NCBI GenBank assembly: GCA_031260485.1 | Contig: JAIRJU010000237.1 | Span: 1 to 43,645 of the forward strand | DNA: 43,645 nucleotides | Direction: 5' to 3' | From: Pseudomonadales bacterium | GTDB lineage: Bacteria > Pseudomonadota > Gammaproteobacteria > Pseudomonadales > Pseudohongiellaceae | Shown here: positions 8,401 to 17,361 of the stretch, in pieces | Layout: each line of letters begins with the position of its first letter | Numbering within the stretch: the first letter of the stretch is position 1 | Made by a program: the position numbers and the translations under genes | The notes under the pieces: model-generated | What the model was told of the DNA's origin: nothing | What the model saw: the letters and a program-made list of their open reading frames with translations, nothing else | The model's database searches: none

Positions 8401-8847
8401 ATGGAAGCCGCTAGCCGCCGTCAACGCCGTAAACCCATGGCCGAGATCAACGTCGTTCCCTTGATCGACGTGATGCTGGTATTGCTGATCGTGTTCATGA
8501 TCACCGCACCGCTCATCACGCAAGGCATCAAGGTTGATCTGCCCAAGGCCAGCGCGGAAGTCGTGGACGACACCGCGAAGGAAACGCTGGTGGTGTCGAT
8601 CAACGCCGCGGGCGAATACTTTGTCAGCCTGGGCGAAAGCAGCGCCGACGATCCCACGCCAGTGCCGCTGGAGCAAATCGGCGAAATGGTGGGCAAAATC
8701 ATGAATCAGAATCCCAGCGTGCCGGTGTTTCTTGAAGCTGACACAACGGTCAACTATGGCCTGGTGATGCAATTGCTGGCCACCTTGGAAAACTCCGGCG
8801 CGCCCGGCGTGCGCCTGATCACGCAACCACCGATCGGAGGGAAGTGA
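8401..8847 (+). CDS. tolR: Tol-Pal system protein TolR
   Basis: TolR (148 aa) is the single-pass partner of TolQ. One N-terminal membrane helix (VVPLIDVMLVLLIVFMITAP, about 19-38) carries the conserved proton-pathway Asp of the ExbD/TolR family, followed by a periplasmic domain. A Shine-Dalgarno (AGGAG) precedes the ATG. Its stop overlaps a possible GTG start of tolA. Confidence 0.96.
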   Translation: MEAASRRQRRKPMAEINVVPLIDVMLVLLIVFMITAPLITQGIKVDLPKASAEVVDDTAKETLVVSINAAGEYFVSLGESSADDPTPVPLEQIGEMVGKIMNQNPSVPVFLEADTTVNYGLVMQLLATLENSGAPGVRLITQPPIGGK

Positions 8848-8855
8848 GGTCACGT

Positions 8856-9695
8856 ATGTTGCACTGGTTGCTCAAGCACGAAGGCTATCCGCCCGGTGTC
8901 GTGTTCGCCGTGCTGCTGCATGGCGCCTTGATTCTGTTTCTCATTGGCCGGCAGTTTCAGCCGCCGCCACTGCTGGCAGCGGAAAAGCCGGTGTTCATTA
9001 CCGCAACGCTCATTCAAGAAAACCCCCAGCAGCAACGCGCCGAACAAAAACGGGCGCAGGAACGCCAGCAGCAACAACAGCAGCAACAGCGTGACCGCCA
9101 GCGTCAGGCGGAGGCCGAGAAACAGCGCCAAGCCGCTGCGGCACAAGAGCGCCAAGTGGCGGCGGCGGCCGCGGCGGAAAAACAACGTCAAGCCGATGCC
9201 GAAAAACAGCGGCTGGCTGACGCGGAAAAACAGCGCCAAGCCGACGCCGAAAAACAGCGTCAGGCCGCGGCAGAAAAACAACGTCAAGCCGACGCGGAAA
9301 AACAGCGCCAGGCGCAAGCCGACGCCGAGCGTCAGCGCAAGGCGGAGGCGGATCGCCAAAGCGCCGCCACCACGCAAGCCGATGCGGCCGCCACCAATCT
9401 CAAGGATCAATACGCGGCCTTGATTCGTGACTTAGTGTCACAGAACTGGACGCGCCCGCCCGATGCTGTCAATGGCATGGTCGCAGTGGTGGAAATCCGC
9501 ATGACGCCCATTGGCGAAATCGTGTCCAGCACCATTATCCAAAGCAGCGGCAACGCCGCTTTCGATCGTTCCGTGGATCAGGCGGTGAAACGCCTGGGCC
9601 GCATTCCAGAATTGCAGAACCTGCCCAATGCGGTGTTCGAGCGCTATTTCCGGGGCTTTACCCTGACTTTCACCCCTGAGGACTTGTTACGATGA
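8856..9695 (+). CDS. tolA: Tol-Pal envelope protein TolA
   Basis: TolA links the TolQR motor to TolB/Pal across the periplasm. The product (279 aa from ATG 8856) has a short cytoplasmic start, one membrane helix ([17 protein letters not shown]), a long Gln/Arg/Lys/Ala-rich helical domain II (about 45-185), and the C-terminal domain III ([15 protein letters not shown]... to [12 protein letters not shown]). I preferred ATG 8856 (GAGG 6 bases upstream) over the GTG at 8844, which overlaps the tolR stop but has its Shine-Dalgarno only 3 bases away. Domain II contains a 24-bp tandem repeat. The stop overlaps the tolB start (ATGA). Confidence 0.94.
   Translation: MLHWLLKHEGYPPGVVFAVLLHGALILFLIGRQFQPPPLLAAEKPVFITATLIQENPQQQRAEQKRAQERQQQQQQQQRDRQRQAEAEKQRQAAAAQERQVAAAAAAEKQRQADAEKQRLADAEKQRQADAEKQRQAAAEKQRQADAEKQRQAQADAERQRKAEADRQSAATTQADAAATNLKDQYAALIRDLVSQNWTRPPDAVNGMVAVVEIRMTPIGEIVSSTIIQSSGNAAFDRSVDQAVKRLGRIPELQNLPNAVFERYFRGFTLTFTPEDLLR
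9172..9320 (+). repeat. 24-bp tandem repeat in tolA domain II
   Basis: About six 24-bp units encode the octapeptide ADAEKQRQ with minor changes ([16 protein letters not shown]). Repeats are common in TolA coiled domains, so this one is expected, unlike the spacer repeats elsewhere. Confidence 0.8.
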
Positions 9696-11008
9696 ACAAA
9701 CTTTTACAAGGCTTTCTATTGCTGCTGGCCGCGCTACTCACTCAAATGGCCGCCGCGCAACAACTCAATATCCAGATCACCCAAGGGGTGGATAACCCGG
9801 TGCCCATTGCCGTGGTGCCCTTTGGTTGGAAAGGCTTCGGCACATTGCCGGAAAGCATCACCGACATCGTCAACAAAGACCTCAGCAACAGCGGCCAATT
9901 CTCGACGGTGCCCGAACGCAACATGCTGAGCACGCCGCACGAACAGAATGAAGTGTTCTTCCGCGATTGGCGTTTTCTGGGCGCGGATTATCTCTTGATC
10001 GGCAAGATTGACCGTTCCGAAGGCAGCAACCTGGTGCAAGTGCAGTACGAGTTGTTCGATGCGGTGCGCGAAACCCGCATGGTAGGAGAAGTCATCAGCG
10101 GCACCGAAGTGCAGTTGCGCGACATCGCACATCAGATCAGTGACGTGGTGTACGAGCAGATCACCGGCATTCGCGGTGCCTTTTCCACCAAGATTCTCTA
10201 TGTCACCTCGCAGCGGATCAGCGACAGCCTCACCAACTACCAGTTGAACTTGTCTGACGCCGACGGTGGCCGCCCGCAGGTTTTGCTGCAATCGCGCGAG
10301 CCGATCATGTCGCCGACCTGGGCGCCGGATGCCCGCCGCATCGCGTATGTCAGCTTCGAGTCGAGCCGTCCGCGTATCTACATTCAAGATCTGAGCAGCG
10401 GCAAGCGCGAGCAGATCACGGATTTTCCCGGCTTGAACAGTTCGCCGGCTTTCTCACCCGATGGCAAGAGCATGGCCATGGTGCTATCCAAAGACGGCAA
10501 CCCCGATATCTTCGTGATGGATCTCGCCACCAAGCAACTGCGCAAGATCACCACGCATTTCGCGGTGGATACCGAACCCTGCTGGCTGCCCAATGGCCGT
10601 GCGCTGGTCTATACCTCGGAGCAGGGCGGCGCCAACCGGCCGCAGATCTATCAGGTGAATCTGGATACCGGCTTCACGGAACGTGTGACTTTCGAGGGCA
10701 CCTACAACTCCAAGCCCTTGATGCTGCCCGATGGCAAGAATCTGGTGATGGTGCATCGCTATGACTCCAGCGACGAATTTCATCTGGCGCTGATGAACCT
10801 CGAACGCGGCACCGTTCGCGTGCTGACGAATACTTCTCTGGATGAGTCACCGACGCTGGCGCCCAACGCCAGCATGATCATGTACGCTTCCAAGGCCAAT
10901 GGCCGCGGGATTTTGAACGCGGTGTCAATCGACGGACGGGTGAAGTATCAGTTGCCGGTCAATGCGGGCGATGTGCGTGAACCGGCGTGGTCGCCGTTCC
11001 TCGATTGA
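9692..11008 (+). CDS. tolB: Tol-Pal system periplasmic protein TolB
   Basis: TolB (438 aa) is the periplasmic adaptor that binds Pal and is pulled by TolA. It has a Sec signal peptide ([24 protein letters not shown], cleavage after AAA or AQ), an N-terminal alpha/beta domain (about 25-165) and a C-terminal six-bladed propeller. The propeller repeats are visible as recurrent SPxWxPDxRRIAYVS, [16 protein letters not shown] and [11 protein letters not shown] segments. Its start overlaps the tolA stop. Confidence 0.97.
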   Translation: MNKLLQGFLLLLAALLTQMAAAQQLNIQITQGVDNPVPIAVVPFGWKGFGTLPESITDIVNKDLSNSGQFSTVPERNMLSTPHEQNEVFFRDWRFLGADYLLIGKIDRSEGSNLVQVQYELFDAVRETRMVGEVISGTEVQLRDIAHQISDVVYEQITGIRGAFSTKILYVTSQRISDSLTNYQLNLSDADGGRPQVLLQSREPIMSPTWAPDARRIAYVSFESSRPRIYIQDLSSGKREQITDFPGLNSSPAFSPDGKSMAMVLSKDGNPDIFVMDLATKQLRKITTHFAVDTEPCWLPNGRALVYTSEQGGANRPQIYQVNLDTGFTERVTFEGTYNSKPLMLPDGKNLVMVHRYDSSDEFHLALMNLERGTVRVLTNTSLDESPTLAPNASMIMYASKANGRGILNAVSIDGRVKYQLPVNAGDVREPAWSPFLD

Positions 11009-11138
11009 TGGAGCGCGGCGCGGAAAGCAGAAAATAAAAAAAGTTCCAAAAAACCCCTGTGGCTACTTGTTAGGCATCACGAAACCTAAGAAAATGGCGC
11101 AGATTTTTTTCCCTAGCATAAAAAAACGAGGAGTTTAT

Positions 11139-11654
11139 ATGCAAAACAGCATGATCAAACTTGGCGTAGCCGCGCTGCTGTCCGTGATGTTGGCGGCGTG
11201 CTCGTCGACCGACACCAAAGACAACACCACCACCACGCCGACCAACAACAACACTGGCGCCAGCACCCAGGGCACTGGCAACAACGGCCAGCTTTCCGCC
11301 GCTGAGCTGGAGCGTCAGAGAGCGTTGGCGCAAACCGTGTTTTATTTCGCGTTCGATAGCTCTGAATTGACCGCAGAAGACCGCGATGCGCTGGTCTATC
11401 ACGCCGCAGAACTGAAAGCCAACCCAAGCAGCCGCGTGCGCCTCGAAGGCCATGCCGATGAACGCGGCACCCGCGAGTACAACCTGGCGCTCGGCGAGCG
11501 TCGTGCTCAGGCGGTACAGCGTTATCTGCAAGTGCAGGGCGTATCCGCCTCCCAGATGGAAACCATCAGCTACGGCGAAGAGCGTCCGGCGCGCACCGGC
11601 AACACCGAAGCCGCCTACAGCGCCAACCGTCGCGTGGAACTGGTCAAGCGCTAA
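11139..11654 (+). CDS. pal: Peptidoglycan-associated lipoprotein Pal
   Basis: Pal anchors the outer membrane to peptidoglycan. The 171-residue product has a lipoprotein signal peptide with lipobox LAAC (lipidated Cys21), a Thr/Asn/Gly-rich linker, and an OmpA-like peptidoglycan-binding domain (FYFAFDSSELTAEDR... GHADERGTREYN... SANRRVELV). ATG 11139 has a strong Shine-Dalgarno (GAGGAG) 6 bases upstream. The track ORF begins too early, inside tolB. The 130-bp tolB-pal gap is A-rich in its first half and may hold a separate pal promoter. Confidence 0.97.
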   Translation: MQNSMIKLGVAALLSVMLAACSSTDTKDNTTTTPTNNNTGASTQGTGNNGQLSAAELERQRALAQTVFYFAFDSSELTAEDRDALVYHAAELKANPSSRVRLEGHADERGTREYNLALGERRAQAVQRYLQVQGVSASQMETISYGEERPARTGNTEAAYSANRRVELVKR

Positions 11655-11678
11655 GACGGCGCCTTGCGGTTGACATAC

Positions 11679-11763
11679 AGAAAGCGTTGAAACACAGAAG
11701 GCGTTGAAGCACAGAAAGTGTTGAAACACAGAAGGCGTTGAAATAGCGCAGACGTTGAAATAC
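11679..11763 (+). repeat. 17-bp tandem repeat x5 between pal and cpoB
   Basis: Five 17-bp units based on agaaagcgttgaaacac, diverging progressively to cgcagacgttgaaatac. This is the longest array in the window. It lies about 25 bp after the pal stop and before two hairpins. The units have no internal symmetry and no spacers, so it is not a CRISPR. Confidence 0.92.
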
Positions 11764-11785
11764 TGCAAACATAGTTGCACTATCT

Positions 11786-11837
11786 CGCACCGGGTGTCGG
11801 TGCGAGGCTCAGGTTAAGCCGGGTTCGCCCGGCTTAA
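11786..11837 (+). terminator. Two adjacent hairpins between pal and cpoB
   Basis: The first stem is CGCACC/GGTGCG (11786-11804). The second is a 10-bp stem TTAAGCCGGG/CCCGGCTTAA closed by TTCG (11814-11837). The second is strong, but the bases after it are not a clean T-run. It could be a pal terminator or attenuator, or an mRNA-stabilising structure. Confidence 0.5.
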
Positions 11838-11882
11838 TCATTTGTAGCCTGTCAAGGTTCCCCTTTTTCACGGAGTTCGACC

Positions 11883-12680
11883 ATGCGTTATACCGTTTCC
11901 GCTTTACTGCTGTTGTGGGCGCTTGCCGCCAGCGCACAAGTGCCGGGCGGCGGCAACAATGAACTGGTGGTGAATCTCTACAACCAACTGCAAGAACTGC
12001 AAGATGAAGTGTTGAATCTGCGCGGTCTGGTGGAGCAGCAGGGCTATCAATTGCAGCGCCTGCAAACCGAATCGCGCGATCGTTACCTCGATCTCGATAA
12101 CCGCCTGCAAGCCCTCACAAGCGGCGCCACCGCCACCGCGCCCTTGAATGCTCCCGCTGTGACTGCACCTGCCACGCCCGCGACAGGCTCTGCCGCTGGT
12201 GCCGCTACGCCCCGCAATGCGCCGGTTGCGTCCGCCACGCCCGCTGGCAGTGCGCGAGCAGCGTCATCTGGCGTCGTGGCGGCGGACCCGCAGGCGCTGC
12301 GGCTCGATGAGCAGGAAACCTACCGCACCGCGCTGAATCTGCTGCTCGAAGAGAACAAACCGCTCGATGCGGCCGCGCGCTTTCAAAGCTATATAGAGCG
12401 CTTTCCCAGCGGGCGTCTTTTTACCAATGCGCTCTATTGGCAGGGTGAAGCCTTCATTCTGGTAGGGCGCAATCAGGAAGCCATCGACGTATTCAATCGC
12501 TTGCTCAAAGAATACCCGCTGGATGCCAAGGCGCCTGGCGCCATGCTCAAGGCGGGTGTGGCTTACGATCGCATGAACAAGCGCAGTACGGCGGATGGCC
12601 TGTGGAAGGATTTGCAGACACGCTTTCCCACCGCCACGGCGGAGATCAACGCCGCGCAGGATTATCTGAGGCGCCGCTGA
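11883..12680 (+). CDS. cpoB: Cell division coordinator CpoB (YbgF)
   Basis: CpoB couples Tol-Pal action to peptidoglycan synthesis at division. The 265-residue product has a Sec signal peptide (cleavage near ASAQ at about 20), an N-terminal trimerising coiled coil (about 25-80, ELQDEVLNLRGLVEQQGYQ), an Ala/Thr/Pro linker with repetitive composition, and a C-terminal TPR domain (ALYWQGEAFILVGRNQEAI...). GGAG precedes the ATG. Its place after pal is the conserved one. Confidence 0.95.
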   Translation: MRYTVSALLLLWALAASAQVPGGGNNELVVNLYNQLQELQDEVLNLRGLVEQQGYQLQRLQTESRDRYLDLDNRLQALTSGATATAPLNAPAVTAPATPATGSAAGAATPRNAPVASATPAGSARAASSGVVAADPQALRLDEQETYRTALNLLLEENKPLDAAARFQSYIERFPSGRLFTNALYWQGEAFILVGRNQEAIDVFNRLLKEYPLDAKAPGAMLKAGVAYDRMNKRSTADGLWKDLQTRFPTATAEINAAQDYLRRR

Positions 12681-12743
12681 GTCGCTGTGCCCGTGCAATC
12701 CGCGCCACGCGCCTTTGGGGGCGCGTGGCCTGCGGAGTCCGTC

Positions 12744-13394
12744 ATGACCAAAACCACCTTGCGCCTCACTGAAATTTTCCATTCGCTGCAAGGCGAAGCG
12801 CGCAGTGCGGGCACGCCTACCGTATTCGTGCGTCTTACGGGCTGCCCTTTGCGCTGCGGCTACTGCGATACCGCGTATGCCTTCACCGGCGGTGTGCTGT
12901 ATGAGCTAGACCAGGTATTGCGCGAAGTGAGCCACTGGCAAACGCGGCATGTGTGCGTTACCGGCGGCGAACCGCTGGCGCAGCCTGCGTGCCTGGAACT
13001 TCTCACTGCGCTGTGCGATGCCGGGTATGAGGTGTCGCTCGAAACCAGCGGCGCCCTTGATGTGGCGCGCGTCGATCCGCGGGTGAGCAAGGTGATGGAT
13101 CTGAAAACGCCAGGTTCGGGCGAAGCCGCGCGCAATCGCTACGACAATCTTGCGCATATCCGCGCGCACGATCAGCTCAAGTTCGTGCTGTGCGACGAGG
13201 CCGATTATCACTGGGCTGGCGAGATGCTGACCCGCCATGCCTTAGCGGCGCTGACCGCCGATATCTGGTATTCCCCGGTTTATGGCGAACTCGATCCCAC
13301 AGAGCTTGCCGCCTGGATACTGCGCGATCGCTTGCCAGTACGCTTGCAGATTCAATTGCACAAGCTGCTGTGGCAGGACGCCCGCGGCAAATGA
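12744..13394 (+). CDS. queE: 7-carboxy-7-deazaguanine synthase QueE
   Basis: QueE is the radical SAM enzyme that contracts the 6-carboxytetrahydropterin ring to CDG in queuosine synthesis. The 216-residue product has the substrate motif [14 protein letters not shown] and the shortened cluster motif C34-x3-C38-x2-C41 (CPLRCGYC). ATG 12744 starts the family-conserved part; the track ORF begins in the preceding spacer. queC follows after 13 bases. Confidence 0.95.
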   Translation: MTKTTLRLTEIFHSLQGEARSAGTPTVFVRLTGCPLRCGYCDTAYAFTGGVLYELDQVLREVSHWQTRHVCVTGGEPLAQPACLELLTALCDAGYEVSLETSGALDVARVDPRVSKVMDLKTPGSGEAARNRYDNLAHIRAHDQLKFVLCDEADYHWAGEMLTRHALAALTADIWYSPVYGELDPTELAAWILRDRLPVRLQIQLHKLLWQDARGK

Positions 13395-13407
13395 ATGGCC
13401 GTACCTC

Positions 13408-14100
13408 ATGAACAATGACATGACCACTCCCCAACGCGCCGTGGTACTGCTGTCAGGCGGCCTCGATTCCACCACCTGTCTTGCGCTGGCGCAGCAGCAG
13501 GGTTATGCCTGTTATGGCTTGAGTTTCGACTATGGCCAGCGTCATCACAGCGAGCTTGCCGCCGCAGAACGCATCGCGCGCGCGGCGGATTTGTGCGCTT
13601 ATAAAGTGGTGAAGCTGGATCTGAGCGGCATCGGCGGTTCCGCGCTCACCGATCCTTCGCTCGCGCTGCCGCAGCAAGCCAGCGCGGGCATTCCGATTAC
13701 TTACGTGCCTGCGCGCAACACGGTGTTTCTCGCTTATGCGCTGGCCTGGGCGGAAGTGCTGGAAGCATCTGCCATCTTCATTGGCGTCAACGCCATGGAT
13801 TATTCCGGTTATCCTGACTGCCGCCCGGATTTCATCAATGCGTTCCAGATCATGGCGAACCTTGCCACCAAGGCCGGCGTCGAAGGCCGCACGCTGCGCA
13901 TCGAAACTCCGCTCATCGCGCTCAGCAAGGCCGAGATCATCCGCGCGGGTCTTGCAGCGGGCGTTGATTACGCTGCCACGGTGTCGTGTTATCAAGCGGA
14001 TGCGGAAGGTAGAGCCTGCGGCGTGTGCGACAGTTGCCGCCTGCGCCGCAAGGGGTTTCGTGAAGCGGGCATCGCCGATCCCACGCGCTATATTGCTTGA
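13408..14100 (+). CDS. queC: 7-cyano-7-deazaguanine synthase QueC
   Basis: QueC converts CDG to preQ0 using ATP and ammonia. The 230-residue product has the PP-loop LSGGLDSTT (about 15-23), the conserved [18 protein letters not shown] segment, the [13 protein letters not shown] block, and four zinc-ligand Cys near the C-terminus (CYQ... CGVCDSC). There is no strong Shine-Dalgarno at ATG 13408 or at the alternative ATG 13420, so coupling to queE is likely. I see no preQ1 riboswitch before queE. Confidence 0.95.
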   Translation: MNNDMTTPQRAVVLLSGGLDSTTCLALAQQQGYACYGLSFDYGQRHHSELAAAERIARAADLCAYKVVKLDLSGIGGSALTDPSLALPQQASAGIPITYVPARNTVFLAYALAWAEVLEASAIFIGVNAMDYSGYPDCRPDFINAFQIMANLATKAGVEGRTLRIETPLIALSKAEIIRAGLAAGVDYAATVSCYQADAEGRACGVCDSCRLRRKGFREAGIADPTRYIA

Positions 14101-14154
14101 ATTTTTTTTTGCGGATGAGTACCATGCGCGCCTTCCTGAGGGGGCACCCGCAGA

Positions 14155-14229
14155 GGGGCGTTAGCTCAGTGGTAGAGCAGTTGGCTTTTAACCAATTGGT
14201 CGAAGGTTCGAATCCTTCACGCCCCACCA
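14155..14229 (+). tRNA. tRNA-Lys(UUU)
   Basis: A complete cloverleaf: acceptor GGGGCGT pairs with ACGCCCC; D-arm GCTC...GAGC; anticodon stem GTTGG/CCAAT with loop CTTTTAA giving anticodon UUU; T-arm GAAGG-TTCGAAT-CCTTC; and an encoded CCA at 14227-14229. Total 75 nt. It lies between queC and nadA. A tandem repeat starts at the next base. Confidence 0.97.
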
Positions 14230-14277
14230 TCTCAGGAGGTTCCCGTCTCAGGAAATTCCCGTCCCAGGAAGTTCCCG
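14230..14277 (+). repeat. 16-bp tandem repeat x3 directly after tRNA-Lys
   Basis: Three exact-length units (tctcaggaggttcccg, tctcaggaaattcccg, tcccaggaagttcccg) begin immediately after the encoded CCA, so they lie in the tRNA 3' trailer and nadA upstream region. Confidence 0.9.
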
Positions 14278-14365
14278 TCGCGCGTCCGGCGCTACACTGC
14301 ACGTTGATTGACTGCCTCGCGCGCGGCGCACTCCCTGTTTGAGAGCGTCCTGCCGAGAGAGCGTC

Positions 14366-15430
14366 ATGCCAACGAACCACGACAACACAGCCCTCATTGC
14401 CGATCGCGCGCTGGTCAAGCGCTGGTTGGATCGCGTGCCTGCGCATGAGGCGGTCGACGCCGCCCGCGCTGCCGATTACATAGGCAAGATCAAGGCGCTC
14501 TTGCACGAGCGCAATGCCGTGCTGGTGGCGCATTACTACACCGATGCCGCGCTGCAAGCGTTGGCGGAGGCAACGGGCGGTGTCGTTGCCGATTCGCTGG
14601 AGATGGCGCGTTTCGGCGCGCAAAGCAGCGCTACCACACTGGTGGTGGCAGGCGTGCGCTTCATGGGGGAAACCGCCAAGATTCTCAGCCCGGAAAAAAC
14701 CGTGCTGATGCCCACGCTGGAGGCTACCTGTTCGCTCGACATCGGCTGTCCGCCGCATGAATTCGCCGCATTCCGCGCGCAATACCCTGAACACCTGGCC
14801 GTGGTGTACGCCAATACCTCGGTTGGGGTGAAGGCGATCAGCGATTGGGTGGTGACTTCCGCCATCGCGGTAGACGTGGTGGAACATTTGCTGGATCAGG
14901 GCCGCCAGGTGATCTGGGCGCCTGATAAACACCTGGGCCGTTACATCCAGCGCAAACTCGGCAACAGTGACGACATCGTATTGTGGGATGGCGCCTGCAT
15001 CGTGCACGAGGAATTCAAGACGCGCGCCCTGCTCGACATGCAGCAGCTTTATCCCGATGCCGCCGTGCTGGCCCACCCGGAAGCGCCGCTGGCGGTATTG
15101 GAGTTGGCTGCTGTGGTGGGTTCCACCACGCAAATCATTCGCGCCGCCAAGGAACGCAGTGAGCCGCGTTTCATCGTGGCCACCGATCACGGCATTTTCT
15201 ACAAGCTCCAGCAGCAAGCCCCCGGCAAGGAATTCATCATGGCGCCCACCTCGGGCGAAGGCGCCACCTGCCGCAGTTGCGCGCAGTGCCCATGGATGGG
15301 GATGAACACGCTGCAAGCGCTCTATGAATCACTGCTGCATGGCAGCAACGAAATTCAGGTTGATCCGGCCTTGGGCCAACAGGCGCTCAAGCCTTTGCAA
15401 CGGATGCTGGATTTCCGCGCGCAGCGCTGA
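14366..15430 (+). CDS. nadA: Quinolinate synthase NadA
   Basis: NadA condenses iminoaspartate with dihydroxyacetone phosphate to quinolinate in NAD synthesis, using a [4Fe-4S] cluster. The 354-residue product has the repeated three-layer fold features ([63 protein letters not shown]) and cluster Cys in [11 protein letters not shown] and CRSCAQC. ATG 14366 is chosen over the track's upstream TTG because family similarity starts just after it. Confidence 0.96.
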   Translation: MPTNHDNTALIADRALVKRWLDRVPAHEAVDAARAADYIGKIKALLHERNAVLVAHYYTDAALQALAEATGGVVADSLEMARFGAQSSATTLVVAGVRFMGETAKILSPEKTVLMPTLEATCSLDIGCPPHEFAAFRAQYPEHLAVVYANTSVGVKAISDWVVTSAIAVDVVEHLLDQGRQVIWAPDKHLGRYIQRKLGNSDDIVLWDGACIVHEEFKTRALLDMQQLYPDAAVLAHPEAPLAVLELAAVVGSTTQIIRAAKERSEPRFIVATDHGIFYKLQQQAPGKEFIMAPTSGEGATCRSCAQCPWMGMNTLQALYESLLHGSNEIQVDPALGQQALKPLQRMLDFRAQR

Positions 15431-15437
15431 GCCTCAT

Positions 15438-15483
15438 GCCTACTCTCCTTCGCGTCCATACAGCGTGCGCACGGAGAGGGTTA
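15438..15483. terminator. Hairpin with REP-like sequence between convergent nadA and bepA
   Basis: CTCTCC near 15440 can pair with GGAGAG near 15472, with further partial pairing inside, and GGGTTAGGGTGG follows. It sits between two convergent genes. It resembles the element at 35087-35129 (GAGAGGGGTTGGGGGAGAG), so it may be a degenerate copy of the same REP-like repeat doubling as a terminator. Confidence 0.45.
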
Positions 15484-15501
15484 GGGTGGAGGCTGTTCTA
15501 G

Positions 15502-16974
15502 TTAGTGGTAAAACTCCGCTTCGATTCCCGCGATGTAGTCGAGCCGCTGACGCAGGCGTGCCAACGCAATCTGATCGCGTTCCTGCCGCAGCGCGAAGTT
15601 GATCTGTTCCTTGGCGTGGGCGAAATCCCCGATCGTGATGAAATATTCGGCGCGCGCCTGATGCACCTTGGCGATGTTGCCGGCGAGGCCCTGCACTTCG
15701 GCCAGGTCGTACCAAAGCTGCATGTCATCGGGGTAGAGCGCTGCGTGTTTTTCCAGCACTGTTACCGCTTTATCGTATTCTCCGGCCTTGGTCAGTGCGG
15801 TGGCGTAGGCCATGGTGAGCGGGTGGTTGTCGGGATTGATGCGCAGATGATCCTGCAAGATCTGGAACGCACGCGGATAATTTTTGGCGGCCACCGCGAT
15901 GTCGGCGGCCAGCATCGCATAGGTGATGCGCGCGGGCTCCTTGGCGAGCAGCGTATCGAGCGTCTCCGCGGCCCCAATAGCCTGCCCGGTTTTCAATTGC
16001 GCCAGCGCGATGCCGTAGCGTGCAGCATCGGCTTCCGCACCGCGCAGTTGCGGCAGCCGGCGTTGGCGGCTGGTGATTTCGGCGTCGAGATTGGTGGCGT
16101 AGTGGATCAGCACGCGCTCGCGCATCAGGAGAAATTCTGAGTTTTGCACATGATCGACGCCAGGGTAGGTGCGCGCGCGGTTACGGGCATCGGCGACACG
16201 GCTTTCATCCAGCGGGTGCGTGGAGAGAAATTCTGGAACGCGCTGAGTGGTAGTGCGCATCCGCAGCATCTGCTCGAACATGCCGCCCATGTCGGCGGGA
16301 TCAAAACCAGCGTTGTAGAGATTGCGGATACCCACGCGATCAGCTTCCTGTTCGTTGCCGCGCGAAAAACGCAATTGATTGTCGATGCCCATGGCCTGGC
16401 TGGTCATCAGCGCCGCTTGCCCAGCGTTGCCGCCCACGGTGGCCATGATGACGAGGCTGGCGAGCAGGCCAGCCATGTTCGGCAGCACGTTGCGGCGCTG
16501 CTCCTCGATGCCGCGCGCGTAATGGCGCTGGCTGATGTGCGCCAACTCGTGCGCCAGCACCGAGGCGAACTGGCCTTCGTTCTGCGCATAGAGAAAGAGC
16601 CCAGCGTTCACGCCCACCACGCCGCCCGGCGCGGCGAAAGCGTTCAATTCCTTGCTGTCGATCAGAGCGAAAGAGAGGCGTTTGTCGGTAAGCTCCGAGG
16701 TGGAGGCCAGCTTGTAGGTAAGGCTCGTGATGTATTCGGCAATCAAGGTATCGTTGAACAGCGGTGTCTGCGCGCGCACCGAACGCAGGAACTCACGGCC
16801 AAAGCGGTATTCCTGTTCAGTGGAAATCGTGCCGGAGAGGGCATCGCCGAGCACGGGCAGCCTCACTTGCGCCAACACCTGGGTACTGGACAACAACAGC
16901 GCCGTGCTCAAGGCAGCGGCGCGGGCGAGTGGGGCGGGGCGGGCGATTGGAGTGGAGCGGTTTGTGATTGGCAT
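15502..16974 (-). CDS. bepA: BepA-like periplasmic M48 metalloprotease with TPR tail
   Basis: This 490-residue protein matches BepA/YfgC, a periplasmic chaperone-protease that guides or degrades stalled outer-membrane proteins such as LptD. A Sec signal ends around residue 36 (VLAQ). The M48 zinc motif HELAHISQRH (HExxH at about 142-146) and the third-ligand region NEQEADRVG are present, followed by a TPR-rich C-terminal half. I chose the start at MPITNRS (16974) because the upstream 22 residues overlap the divergent tusA promoter region. It is convergent with nadA and divergent from tusA. Confidence 0.92.
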   Translation of the reverse strand: MPITNRSTPIARPAPLARAAALSTALLLSSTQVLAQVRLPVLGDALSGTISTEQEYRFGREFLRSVRAQTPLFNDTLIAEYITSLTYKLASTSELTDKRLSFALIDSKELNAFAAPGGVVGVNAGLFLYAQNEGQFASVLAHELAHISQRHYARGIEEQRRNVLPNMAGLLASLVIMATVGGNAGQAALMTSQAMGIDNQLRFSRGNEQEADRVGIRNLYNAGFDPADMGGMFEQMLRMRTTTQRVPEFLSTHPLDESRVADARNRARTYPGVDHVQNSEFLLMRERVLIHYATNLDAEITSRQRRLPQLRGAEADAARYGIALAQLKTGQAIGAAETLDTLLAKEPARITYAMLAADIAVAAKNYPRAFQILQDHLRINPDNHPLTMAYATALTKAGEYDKAVTVLEKHAALYPDDMQLWYDLAEVQGLAGNIAKVHQARAEYFITIGDFAHAKEQINFALRQERDQIALARLRQRLDYIAGIEAEFYH

Positions 16975-17067
16975 GGCGGACGCCTGTGGCTGTATGCGTT
17001 GGCAATCGAGAGCGCTGATATTACGCCTTCTTACCAGCAATCTCTCGGTTTTTACGTGGTGCCTGAG

Positions 17068-17081
17068 TAGAATAACGCCTT
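17068..17081 (+). promoter_or_regulatory. Possible -10 element very close to tusA start
   Basis: TAGAAT at 17068-17073 is a good -10 hexamer, although no clear -35 accompanies it. Initiation 7 bases downstream would fall at or next to the tusA ATGATG, giving an essentially leaderless mRNA. No Shine-Dalgarno is visible in the gap. Confidence 0.35.
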
Positions 17082-17315
17082 ATGATGTTTCATGCCGACC
17101 AAGAATTAGACCTCTGCGGTCTCAACTGCCCGATGCCGCTGCTCAAAACCAAGCAAGCGCTCAACCGTATGGAATCCGGCAAGGTCATTTTGGTAAAAGC
17201 CACCGACCCTGGATCCGAACGCGATTTTCAGGTATTCGCGGCGCAAAGTGGCACCGCGTTGCTGCGCATGGAACATTCCGATGGTACCTTCTGCTATTGG
17301 TTGCGCAAGCCTTGA
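17082..17315 (+). CDS. tusA: TusA/SirA-family sulfur carrier protein
   Basis: A 77-residue sulfurtransferase of the TusA fold. The conserved LDLCGLNCPMPLLKTK segment holds the CPxP motif (Cys17 being the sulfur-carrying residue). TusA passes sulfur from cysteine desulfurase toward tRNA 2-thiouridine synthesis, including tRNA-Lys(UUU). It could also be a related SirA-like carrier with another acceptor. Two ATGs (17082, 17085) are possible starts. Its last codons and stop lie in a 19-bp tandem duplication. Confidence 0.88.
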   Translation: MMFHADQELDLCGLNCPMPLLKTKQALNRMESGKVILVKATDPGSERDFQVFAAQSGTALLRMEHSDGTFCYWLRKP

Positions 17316-17336
17316 ATGGTTGCGCAAGCCTTAAGC
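17299..17336 (+). repeat. 19-bp tandem duplication across the tusA stop
   Basis: Two units (ggttgcgcaagccttgaat, ggttgcgcaagccttaagc) duplicate the last tusA codons together with the stop. A looser aggcttctcatac / aggctttttgtcat pair follows up to the permease start codon. Confidence 0.85.
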
Positions 17337-17361
17337 AGGCTTCTCATACAGGCTTTTTGTC

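Noticed and set aside
11679-11763. Tandem array as a CRISPR
   Set aside because: Units are directly adjacent with no spacers, 17 bp long and diverging, and there are no cas genes.
12687-12743. preQ1 riboswitch before queE
   Set aside because: The short spacer after cpoB contains no recognisable preQ1 aptamer pattern.
14101-14111. T-run after queC as a terminator
   Set aside because: There is no GC-rich stem before the T-run, so it is not a Rho-independent terminator.
13937-15316. 459-aa minus-strand ORF across queC, tRNA-Lys and nadA
   Set aside because: It crosses a tRNA and two well-supported plus-strand genes; shadow.
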